Assembly: GCA_001579985.1 (NCBI GenBank)
Contig: LRSR01013716.1
Span: 1 to 57,441 of the forward strand
DNA from: Hypsibius dujardini
Taxonomy: Eukaryota; Tardigrada; Eutardigrada; Parachela; Hypsibiidae
DNA: 57,441 nt
Direction: 5' to 3'
The position numbers were made by a program, and so were the translations under genes. Position 1 is the first letter of the stretch. Every line of letters begins with the position of its first letter. The notes under the pieces were generated by a model. The model was not told the DNA's origin. It did not search any database and was given only the letters and a program-made list of their open reading frames with translations. Shown in pieces: positions 47,804 to 57,441 of this stretch.

Positions 47804-48142
47804 TACAGTATTTTCGCGTTAGACAGGGACAGTCGTACTGGAGTGGAACGTGTGCACGGCTGTGTGCACCGTCCACACAGCACAAGCGCCGCGTGGCCGA
47901 TTAAACGTTCCACAGCTCGTACGCTGTCCGTACTGGAGTGGAACGTGTGCACGGCTGTGTGCACCGTCTACACAGCACAAGCGCCGCCTGGCCGATTAAA
48001 CGTTCCACAGCTCGTACGCTGTCCGTAGTGGAGTGGAACGTGCGCACGGCTGTGTGCACTGTCCACACAGCACAAGCGCCGCGTGGCCGATTAAACGTTC
48101 CACAACTCGTACGCTGTCCCTGTCTAAAGCGAAAATACAGTT
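47804..48142. mobile_element. element I: inverted termini around three 95-bp repeats
   Basis: The ends are TACAGTATTTTCGCGTTAGA and its near-complement (TCTAAAGCGAAAATACAG). Between them lie three 95-base tandem copies. Confidence 0.85.
47834..48118 (+). repeat. three 95-bp tandem repeats inside element I
   Basis: Starts at 47834, 47929 and 48024. Each unit runs from GTGGAACG to CGTTCCAC and contains GTGTGCACGGCTGTGTGCAC, so every unit is itself palindromic. Copies differ by a handful of bases. Confidence 0.92.
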
Positions 48143-48404
48143 ATCCCGACGTGGTGTGGAGTGAGTATGCAATCGTTTTGGTGCCGGTCGGAATTGCAGC
48201 CACAAACAGACGGTGCAAACCGGTTTGTAGGACGGACCATTCTTCATCTGACACACCAACCAAAAAATCAATAGCCACACCGGTGCTCGCTCGCCGGCCG
48301 CCGTCGCGCTCTCGACTATATATCCTCCGGTTACTCGCCGGCGCTCAAAATCGGCACGCCAGGTAGACGAAATCAGCAACCACCATTTTCCAGCCATTTT
48401 CCAA

Positions 48405-48436
<32 letters not shown>

Positions 48437-48744
48437 GGGGCGATCGAATAAGTTGAAGACAAACATGTTGACGTGAGAACGTGAACCTTCAGAGTTCAAG
48501 TTAAAGCATTTCCAGTTTCTCCTCTCTCTCTCTCTATCAGCCTCTCTCTCCGACTAGTGTCTCTCACACCTATTTGCCGTCATTTTTCATGGCAAAAAAT
48601 CTTGTTTAATTTGTCAAGCATCTCGCACCGGATACTTGTCTGTCTTATTATTCCGGAAGTCTGTGGAATATTTTCGGGAATTTATCTCTCCAATTCGGAC
48701 CTGATCGCCGGGATTAACTACCGTCAAAGGTATCCCACAGTGAA

Positions 48745-51700
48745 ATGGCGGGTCGTTTCAACGCCCGGACAGCGGTGGCCCGACCGGGAGCGACCGGTCG
48801 GAATGGACGGATCGGGAACATGATGGCGGCGGCAGCCGTGGTCAGTATTATCGCCATCATCATCGTCCTCATTGCGTTCGCGACGCCGGTCTGGCTGGAG
48901 GCCGACCGTAACATGGTGTCCAACCCGGTGCCGCCCTTCAACATCCCCTTCGATAAGATGGGTCTCTGGCAGTTCTGCTTCCGGCTCTATCAGATTGGCG
49001 ACCCCTTTCTGCGGTACTCCATCATCTGCCGGTGGTACTTCAGCTCCGGATGGCCGCCGATGATGGAGTTCCTGGCACCTTGTAAGTCTAATAGAATTGC
49101 TCTTGCTTTCAGACATTCAACCAGATAACCGGGAGAACATACCGAACGACGAATGCAGTGATGACACAAAAACTGAAAAATCAGGTAGTGAGGCTATTAG
49201 TCGCGGGGCAGTCTAGATGCAGAATGATGGAAAGACAGACAGACAAACAGACACATAGACACACACACAGACCGACACACAGATAGGCAGACAGACAGAT
49301 CGACAGGCAGGCAGATAGGCAGACAGACAGACAGACAGACAGACAGACAGGCAGACAGACAGATAACCAGCAGACGAGGTCTATACATGATTAGGTTTTG
49401 AGTCGGGTATCCGAAAACGGCCGGAAATAAGACACTCTTGCGTGACCATGTATCTCAAGCGGACCACACCCATGTTTAGTGTTTAAATTGAAAGGGGTAC
49501 GAACTGCTTTTTAAGGGGGCCGGTATGAGTCATACGATATACAGAGTGATGGGTCAATAGGTGGGGGAATTTCATTGTGACTGAGTCATTGACTTGGTTA
49601 GCCATCGCCCTTCCCTTTAAAAAATCGATATCGTTGGTCATGATTTACCTATATTTCATCCTCCTTTACTCTATTTCCCGTTTGGGCTTTAATTTGCACA
49701 GCGCATAGACAAAATTGAGCAGTCTTGTCTGGCTGGTGTCTGTCTGTTTTCATCGCTCGCGTCATGTGAATCGAGTTAGACAGTCTGAATGTTCGCTTTG
49801 TTAAGACGGCTGTCTGCAATGTTCTTAAAAGAAGCCATTCGGACAGCCAAGCAAATTTATATCTTAAAATTGAGGGAATTTTTGTTGCAATCAAAGTTCA
49901 AAAGAGTACGATGGATTTTTTTTTGCTGTGACACTCGCTAGTCGGTGACAAAAATATGTTCGTGATAATACTCCAGAGTGAAGATAACTTGGTGCCCGGC
50001 TAATTTAACCGCGTTTACTCTCTTTTCCTTTCAGCCTTTTTCATTGCGACGCAGGTGATCTACACAATCGGATTTATCCTCTGCATTGTGGGGATGGTAT
50101 TGCTGATCGCGGTGTTGGTTCGTGGACCGAATCCCGGCATGCTTTTTGCATTGGGCGCGCTATTCATGCTGGCCGGTAAGCGTTGCGGTTTCAAAAAGAA
50201 AGACACAAAAATGTCAATTTTATTTCCAGGGCAAGCTCGCCCTACCGCAAAAGAGAGAAAGAGAGTGAGAAAGACGGAGAGAGAGAGCACAACCGGTTTT
50301 GGCCTTCCCGGCCGACCACGCCGGTGCTCAGGTCGATCGACATATTACTGGTATTAATGTTGGACACCGAAAATAGCCTTTACCGCGAGAGAAAAATCAT
50401 AACTTGACGGAATAGACAGACAGGACAGAGCAGAATAGAAAGACAGACCTGCGGTGTGCCGTGGTAGTAGACAACATGAAAAAATAAGACAAGATGGCTG
50501 GAGTCAGCAGAACTTGTAGAGACAGACAGATGCAGACAGAGACAGCTAGAGACAGGCAGAGACAGGCAGAGACAGACAGAGACAGCTAGAGACAGGCAGA
50601 GACAGACAGATGCAGACAGAGACAGGCAGAGACAGGCAGAGACAGGCAGAAGCAGACAGAGACAGACAACGACAGACAGAGACAGGCAGAGACAGACAGA
50701 GACAGACAGAGACAGGCAGGCAGACTGCAAGAGACAGACATCAGGGAGAATTTCACGTGTAGGCATGTGTTGCATAAATTACGGTACAACCTAATAACTG
50801 AGTATTGTATCTTCCGGTCAGTGTGCAAACAGATTGAGGAGCCTTTCAAAATAATGAAGATGATTTGTGGTGTAACTGAAAATAGTTAGGTAGAGTAAGA
50901 TATTTCGAATGATATGAAACCATTTTCCTCGTTTTTTTTTTGCAGTTTATTGCCTTTAATTTTCCGGGTAATTTGTGTAGGACATTTTCTCAGAAAACTC
51001 AGCATGTGCTCGAATTATTCATACAACTGGTGTAGGCTTTCGTGCATCACCTGTTCTCTCATCTGCGTATGAATATAGAAATATCAGTGCAGTTTGCGCA
51101 AAAAAATGGATATAAATAAATATGTAGGGCATGGTCGTATTAAATGTTATCCAGCTTGCGCAAACAGATCATCAATCGATTATCTAAGGGCACGTGAACG
51201 AGCCTAATCGATACATCATCTGCGGGTGATGCTCCAGGAAAAATAATTACTGGAATTCGTATCATCGGTTAACAATTATAACAGTCCGCAGTCTGCCTAT
51301 AAAAAAGGCCTCCGAAAATTTAGGAGCAATTTTTAAAGATTTTCATCTGGCTTAAATTAATCGAAAATATGATACGGGGTTTATGCGGATAAACAAACGG
51401 AAAAATAATACGATCGCTGTTTTTTTTGCAGCAATATTCATTTGCATCTCGTTTATCATCTTCGCTGCACGCGTGTTTGATCGAGAGTGGATCTTCGGCT
51501 GGCAGAGTAATTACCTATCGTGGTCCTTCGCATTAGCCGTAGCTGGTGGCATTCTCCTGTGGATTTGTGGAGCCCTCTTCCTCATCGAAGGTCGCCGTGC
51601 CGCCTACGCTAACGAACAGGGCGGCGCCGTGACGGTCGTCCACCGTCCCACTGCTGTGGTTACTTCAGAGCCCGCAGTCACCAAGAGGGAAACAGCCTAC

Positions 51701-51894
51701 ACTGTCGCAGAACAACCCATACCGAGGAAGACACATCCTGAACACAGTTCAGTAAGCGGTGTTTGGGCTTTATCTTTTTTCTTCGATTTCGGTGGGAAAA
51801 GCCATCACGAACAAAACAGACAGACAGACAGGCCGACACAGAGATAGACAGGTTGACACAGAGACAGACACAGAAACAGACACAGAGACAGGCC

Positions 51895-51943
<49 letters not shown>

Positions 51944-52224
51944 CAGGCAGACAACAGGCAGACAGACAGACTAACTGGCTGGCAACTGAACACCCACGTC
52001 TGTTTTGCATGATTTTCATTATCTTTCCCCTTGGTGTGCCAATATTTGCGTACAGTCTTTAATCCCATAATTTTTTTCAGGGGGGTGATAGAGAATACAA
52101 GAACATCCAAGTAAAAGCGCCAATCCTTCCACCGAAGCCAAGTAGTACCAACGGTGATGGCAACACCTACTCCTACGAGTACAGGAGGGAATACAATTAC
52201 GCGGTGAAGGACAGTGATTTATAA
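48745..52224 (+). CDS. Claudin/PMP22-like four-span membrane protein B (possible frameshift)
   Basis: Four exons (48745-49081, 50036-50175, 51432-51751, 52081-52224) would encode about 313 aa. TM1 is VVSIIAIIIVLIAFATPVWL, then the first-loop signature KMGLWQFCFRL with ICRWYF; TM2 is FILCIVGMVLLIAVLV, TM3 AIFICISFIIFAA, and TM4 SWSFALAVAGGILLWICGAL after GWQSNYLSW. The tail is rich in Tyr and Pro (SYEYRREYNYAVKDSDL), as in junction proteins that bind scaffolds. The intron 1 junction is off by one: exon 1 ends in phase 1 but exon 2 (CCTTTTCATTG) reads correctly only with five T. This is either a one-base deletion or a sequencing error. The other junctions agree with paralogue A. Introns 1 to 3 all hold ACAG-type arrays. 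Confidence 0.7.
49213..49366 (+). repeat. ACAG array in claudin-like B intron 1
   Basis: ACAG units with ACAC and GCAG variants lie between 49081 and 50036. The rest of this intron shows nothing notable. Confidence 0.92.
50410..50718 (+). repeat. ACAG/AGAC array in claudin-like B intron 2
   Basis: The repeat has drifted to GACAGACAGA and GACAGGCAGA hexamer-like blocks. The remainder of the 1.26-kb intron shows nothing notable. Confidence 0.92.
51815..51975 (+). repeat. ACAG array in claudin-like B intron 3
   Basis: An ACAG run with CACAGAGACAG variants fills half of the intron between 51751 and 52081. Confidence 0.92.
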
Positions 52225-53421
52225 GCGCTCATCCCGATTAATCAGTCGCAGCCGTGGACCCTTCGGCTGTCCCCGTTGTTATTTCGTCGTCTTGTTCCTG
52301 TTTTACCCGGCATTTACCACGCGTTGCTCTCGACCACTCCTTCTCTATTTCAAATCTCTCAACTCGGAACCATCCACGTTCCATCCTGGCAATATGCGGG
52401 GGCCCCAGTCAAAAGTCCGCTCCATTGGGATCCAAGAAAAACTGGCAGGCCTCTATCATTTGGTAACAAGGGAGCAAGCCAGTTAATCTGTTATGACCCG
52501 GTCACAGTTCTATGCACCTGGCGCGGCCGGCATTTGCATAAAATGGAAACGTGACCTAGTTTTTGTTTACCGGCCTCATCTATCTCCCCCCTCTCTCTCC
52601 CCTCTCTCTCATCACTCTATCGATCGGGCCCATATACGCATCCCTATTTTTTAGCCTTCCCTTTTAGCCTGCAATAGCGAAAGCACTACCACTACCTGTC
52701 GGAAGATTAATGCGCGACTTTTTCTGCTGGTTTTGTTTAATTTTTGCAGCTCTTTCAAGCCAAAGACATGGCATTTTTTTCTGAGTTTTTTTTTACATAT
52801 ATCCCATTCAATCAAAGTTCTCTGTGTGTGTGTGTCTCTCTTTTCGGCCTGGGTGTGGTCATCAGTTTGTCGAACAAAAAATATTGTGAAAAAGTTGTTG
52901 TCGGAAAATGCGCACCGAAATCTGGCGTGTGCACTGCATGGACCAAGTAGGCATCAAGTGTCTGTGCCTCTTGTCGTCTAGGGCTAAAAATCAACGCGAT
53001 CAGTTTTCGCCGCTTCTAATGGCGCGGTTATTATGCAAGTTGGATTTTGCAGTGGCAGGGTCTCTCGCTCTCGCTCTTTGCTCTTTCTCTTGCTGCTAAG
53101 CCGTTACGATATCGCGTCTTAAGTACGTTACGCCTCGCCACCCCGATCGACGACGCCATCACTTGGACATTGTCTTGAAAAAGTTCTGCGTCGACTCTGG
53201 CGGGGATCGGACACTGGATATCTTCGTGAGATCGACGACGTCGTCGTCGTCGTCGCGCGTTGCGACGGGATGGATAGCGACCCGTAACGGAGATAATGGA
53301 GACCCTTGTTCCAACCCCTAGACCTTTGTCCGATGGCTCGTCAAGCGCACGCGTAGATCAGTTCAAGAAGCAGAAAACGAGGAAAGGTTAAAGAATCTCA
53401 CGAAAAATGTCATGTATGACA

Positions 53422-53760
53422 GCAGACAGACAGCCAGACAAACAGCCAGACAGGCAGCCAGACAGGCAACCAGACAAACAGCCAGGCAGGCGACCAGGCA
53501 AGCAGCCAGACAAACAGCCAAGCAGGCAGCCAGACAAACAACCAGATAGGCAACCAGGCAGGCAACCAGACAAACAGCCAGACAGGCAACCAGGCAGGCA
53601 GCCAGACAGGCAGCCAGACAAGCAACCAGACAAAGAGCCAGGCAGGCGGCCAGGCAGGCAGGCAGTCAAGCAGGCAGTCAGACAAACAGCCAGACAGGCA
53701 ACCAGACAAACAGCCAGACAGGCAACCAGACAAGGCAGGCGGTCAGGCAGGCAGACAGAC
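53422..53760 (+). repeat. degenerate CAGACAGGCAGC array
   Basis: Units of 4 bases have evolved into a 12-base higher-order pattern (CAGACAGGCAGC, CAGACAAACAGC). It gives long spurious frames on both strands. Confidence 0.92.
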
Positions 53761-54965
53761 AGATGAGGAATTCCGAATTGCACATACTGGACGGTATTTC
53801 ATAAATTATACCACTAAACATGGGAGAAAGCTACCAAAAAATCAAGTAATGAGTATATGATGTTTCAAGGTGAATAACCATTAATCGCAATCGATGTCTG
53901 ACTAATCGATATTCAAGGCTGCTAAGCACTTTATGGCATACATGGATTTATTGGGTACAGTGTAGTCTCTTCTTCCAGACACAGACACGGTAACTGATTC
54001 AGACAGCGTGGCAGGCATGGGAAGGACAGACAGACAATTCAGACAGACAACATGCGTCATAACATTAAACATCCAGCCATTTGTATTTTTAACTGAATAA
54101 CAAGCAGGTAGACAGACAAACAAACGTAGGTTGCATCGGTGATCAAGCAAAACCTTTGTTGCTACAATTGATGGGCAACGCCCAAAACAAAAGTCTCTTA
54201 CAATAAAGCTTCTTGGATGGGTGCCTATTGCGAAGTGTGACTTCCCTGCGCACCTATACGTACTTGGCACTTCCTGCAAAAACATTTTACATGTATGCCG
54301 GAAATGAAAATCTAAAAGGTATTTCTTAATCTCATCGCAGTATCTGATGTATTGTAAATTGTAATGCGCGGAGGAACATTTCGGTAAGTTGTGAATACGG
54401 TCGTTGCAGCAATCTCTAGACTTTCTCCTAAGGTTTCACACACAACTCGAATCACCGTCCCAGCTAAATCTTCTTGCGCACTTGACAGGGCCATAGACAA
54501 CTTTTATTGCAGCTCATCGACAATTACTGCAAGTAATTCAACAGTTGGTTTAGTCTTTCAGCGCTGCGTAACGAATTTATTTAGAAACGCAGATGAGAAA
54601 AATCTCCCTCGTATGAATTGCAAAAGCACTTTTAGCGAGGGCAAATATGACTGCGAATCCGCTCCATCTAGACGTTTGAATGGTTTGGTCAACACTTCCG
54701 CCGTAGAAAATATTATTATGCAGGACAAATCGTAAAGATAAAATACCCGCTACGGTCAGTTGATTTGACTGAATTTTCCCTTTCCTTCATTCTGAAAAAA
54801 AAATCTTGAAGAGCTCCAGCAAGAGACCGCGGGCCAATTGTCGTGATTTAGTTACAATGGCAGTGAGACCATTCACTAATACGACCGCTTTAATAGCAAC
54901 ATTCGATAAACTCATATTTTTACCATTATTCATGGCGCAATTGTGTAATAAAAGGGCTTGGCTCT

Positions 54966-54967
54966 CC

Positions 54968-55001
<34 letters not shown>

Positions 55002-55025
55002 GTCTGTGTGTGTCTGTGTGTGTGT
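54966..55025 (+). repeat. CTGT/GTGT array
   Basis: A CTGT run grades into GTGTGTCTGTGTGTG. Confidence 0.92.
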
Positions 55026-55498
55026 GTGCGAAGTGATCGGACCGATCGATTGATGCGTGTACTGTGCGCGCTGCCCAGTCATCCTCGTTGTTATTACGCT
55101 GGCCAAAGGTGCGCCATTTATTACCAGTCCGTACGGTCGCGCATGCTTCATGCCTCCACACACACGCTAACGGTAACGGTTGGCTCCAACATTTTTCTAC
55201 GTAAAAGGAAAATTGTAGTAAACAATCTGAGAAAAATCGATTTTGGAGGTGAGTGTGCAGAGCAGAGCAGAGCACAGAGAGAGAGAGAGAGAGAGAGTGT
55301 GTGTGTCTCATGTGTATGCTAAGTGTAAAAGTAGAACTGGTTTCCGGTGAAATCTCATATGCTGAAGGTCAGTGACCGCAGCACGGATCACGGTGTGATG
55401 TAGGGACTGGACAGCGCAGACGGATGAGAGAGATGGTCAGTCTGACCCGTCCTTAGAATTATTGCAAAATGCGATTATTGATAATGCCGTGTATATTG

Positions 55499-55730
55499 CC
55501 GGAGTACCGGAGTACCGGACTGCCGGAGTACCGGACTGCCGGATTACCGGAGTACCGGAGTACCGGACTGCCGGAGTACCGGAGTACCGGAGTATCGGTG
55601 TGCCGGAGTACCTGAGTACCGGACTGCCGGAGTACCGGACTGCCGGACTGCCGGACTGCCGGAGTACCGGGGTATCGGCGTGCCGGAGTACCGGAGTACC
55701 GGAGTGTCGGAGTACCGGAATACCGGAAGT
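55499..55730 (+). repeat. CCGGAGTA / CCGGACTG octamer array
   Basis: About 28 eight-base units of two main types, CCGGAGTA and CCGGACTG, in irregular order. The array contains many CCGG sites. Confidence 0.92.
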
Positions 55731-56994
55731 CGATGAGGTGAACGATGGTGGAAGGAATCTCCTTGCAGACTGGAGGTCACATCCTGTGCGGGCGAAATGG
55801 GAATGGACATGTCTGGCACATGGGTTCTAGTTATTACTGTATATCATTCATTCACTGCGCATGTAAAAAGCTAGGTCTGAAGGGAAGACCAGCGAAATGA
55901 GACGTAGTCACATGCATTATAGGAAGATTCCTTGGGGAACTCCTGACTGCGTATCGGAGATTGCCATTTTTGGGTTTGAGCCGGCACACATTGTGCAGCT
56001 CAACAAAAGTTTGTATCTAAGAAAGTAGTTGAGTCATTCAACCAGAGCGGAATTTCTACCGGTTCAACTAACGCGAATGGTGCCTACCGCAAAAGAGTCA
56101 CAACCAAGGGATGAAACAATAACTATTTGTCAATCCACAATTGGTGAATGGGTCATATAGCGTGGGTGGGTTCTTTACCTTAAATTTGAACTGAAACTGA
56201 TTGTGAGAAAACGAGAATGCACAGTTATTATTTCCGGATGTTTTCTTATTGCTTTCTTAGCTTGCAACAACTTCCAAGGGGAAGTAAGAAGGTGGCAGTG
56301 CTCATTGCAAGTTAGCCTGAAAGCACACTGAAATAGTGAAAATCATTAGGGAGAGCCTGGATTTAGAAACTACCACCGAACTGATTTTCCCAAACTGGTA
56401 TTTGAAAATATGTTTTGGTGCGGGATGCTTCAATTTCATTGTTTCATCTCCATGGCATGTTAACTTATCTGTAGATGGCGCTCCCAGCTAGCACACCCCT
56501 CTCAGACTAAATACGCACTGTTACGGTACTAACCTCGTTGCGCACGCAATATAAGAAATATTAATTCTTTTTTTGGAAACAATTAGGCAAAACACTATAT
56601 TCTTATTTATATTTCTTATATTAAAATCTGGCTTTAGCTATCTAAAAAATTGTTTTGTTTTTTGTACAATTTTGTTAGAAAAAATTGTCCAAAAAATACT
56701 GTTATAGTACTGGACTGCATTGTACTTGAGTACACAACCAGCACAGCAATCGCGCACAGCACAGCACATGTTTTAGTACGTGCCGTCAATCAAGCGCTCA
56801 TTCAATCATTCAATCAAGCGCTCTTGCTATGGCAATGTACGTGCGCCAATTGAGATCTTCCCGAATTTCTCCCCGTTGAACGGGAAACTCTTTGCCGCGA
56901 GTCATATTTTGTAAAATCATGTTAGGGGACATGGTATTCAAGAAAAAAGTTTGGTCACAATCTGAGAGTTGCACTGGTGATTGTTCCCTTGTTA

Positions 56995-57060
56995 GTGTAG
57001 TGTAGTGTAGTGTAGTATAGTCTAGTCTAGTCTAGTTTAGTCTAGTGTTAAGTTACAGAC
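56995..57060 (+). repeat. pentamer array GTGTA / GTCTA
   Basis: TAGTG and TAGTC five-base units in tandem, ending in a short direct repeat of CTAAGTCTGTAGTG. Confidence 0.9.
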
Positions 57061-57441
57061 TAAGTCTGTAGTGTAGTGCTAAGTCTGTAGTGTTCAGACG
57101 GAAGATTTTGACATTGTGCGCTTGATTTACTCTCGTTGTCTCGTTTATATGAATGCACGAACGCGCGATTGAGCTTTTCTCTCGTTTGTGCGTACGCGCG
57201 AACGTAGGATATGTTGCCTCATCTCTCTGTTATTAACTAGTCATTTCGATTCGAAGATTCTGCATTTGACTCGAGTAGAGGCACGCTCATCCGTCGCTAG
57301 TCACATTTTGAAGCGCAATGAGATTTTCCCACCGCCGACGAACGACCGACAACTGTCTAGAAAAAGCAAGAAGCTCGCCCGTCGGCGATCGAAAAAGTGC
57401 GCGTGCGCAATCTGTTTACTGACGCCGGCCCGGGTGTACGT

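Larger units (their letters stand above)
44280..48744. other. long region without a recognised gene
   Basis: It contains a CCATTCCAC 9-mer run (about 44585-44626), foldback element G, short direct repeats of TTAGGGACCCCATTAGGGAC near 46095-46130, MITE H, element I with its 95-bp repeats, a CAG run at about 48408-48434, and CT-rich sequence near 48520-48555. A 96-codon minus-strand frame (46347-46637) matches no family I know. The last few hundred bases probably hold the promoter and 5' UTR of claudin-like B. Confidence 0.5.
52225..57441. other. 3' terminal region without a recognised gene
   Basis: It begins with the 3' UTR of claudin-like B. Repeats occur at 53422-53760, 54966-55025, 55499-55730 and 56995-57060, plus a GTC run near 53235. 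Between 54312 and 54735 both strands are open (about 60 codons minus, 115 codons plus) with protein-like composition, but I recognise no family and no supported splice sites. The final ~200 bases are CpG-rich with paired GAACG(C/T)(G/A) motifs and could be the promoter of a gene outside the window. Confidence 0.4.

Noticed and set aside
1-57441. tRNA, rRNA or snRNA genes
   Set aside because: Reading for cloverleaf B-box patterns and conserved snRNA segments turned up no convincing candidate; a covariance-model scan (tRNAscan-SE, Infernal) would be decisive.

Overview
Eukaryotic (animal) genomic DNA. Genes are split by short GT-AG introns. The proteins are metazoan: an EHMT/G9a-type histone methyltransferase with ankyrin repeats, an HMGB protein of 214 aa, an ATP7-type copper ATPase, DRAM2, and claudin-like four-span proteins. 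Small introns, an orphan single-exon GPCR and a high load of small foldback transposons suggest a small invertebrate, most likely an ecdysozoan. A tardigrade is my best guess, but nothing here proves it. I see no rRNA, tRNA or CRISPR array.

Layout: 1-0.8 kb holds the 3' end of a TTD14-like gene (+). 1.3-9.2 kb holds an 18-exon EHMT/G9a-like gene (-), head to head with NOP9 (+, 9.5-13.0 kb). An F-box gene (+, 13.3-14.5 kb) converges on a membrane-anchored glucose-6-phosphate dehydrogenase (-, 14.8-16.9 kb). HGH1 (+, 17.8-19.6 kb) and HMGB (+, 21.3-22.5 kb) follow. Next come a small gene with a RAD54B-N-terminus-like domain (-, 22.9-24.0 kb), Sm protein F (+, 25.0 kb), an ATP7 copper pump (-, 26.0-30.6 kb), a short ATP6AP1/Ac45-like gene (+, 32.6-34.5 kb), an orphan GPCR (-, 36.9-37.8 kb), DRAM2 (+, 39.6-41.9 kb) and two claudin-like paralogues (+, 42.5-44.3 and 48.7-52.2 kb). 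About 44.3-48.7 kb and 52.2-57.4 kb hold no gene I can recognise, only repeats.

The spaces between exons are filled with two repeat classes. The first is short inverted-repeat (MITE-like) elements, most flanked by TA as expected of Tc1/mariner. At least ten families are visible, several with two to five copies. The second is ACAG/CTGT tetranucleotide arrays in introns of most multi-exon genes.

Most genes are conserved housekeeping functions: ribosome biogenesis (NOP9), eEF2 folding (HGH1), splicing (SmF), chromatin (EHMT, HMGB) and endolysosome/secretory physiology (ATP7, ATP6AP1-like, DRAM2). They do not form an operon or pathway. The unusual points are protein architectures: an EHMT with a ~257-residue pre-SET insertion and altered catalytic motifs, an Ac45 reduced to signal peptide plus C-terminal core, a stand-alone RAD54B-N-like protein, and an anchored G6PD without lactonase. 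A second theme is how intimately the small transposons and introns are associated.
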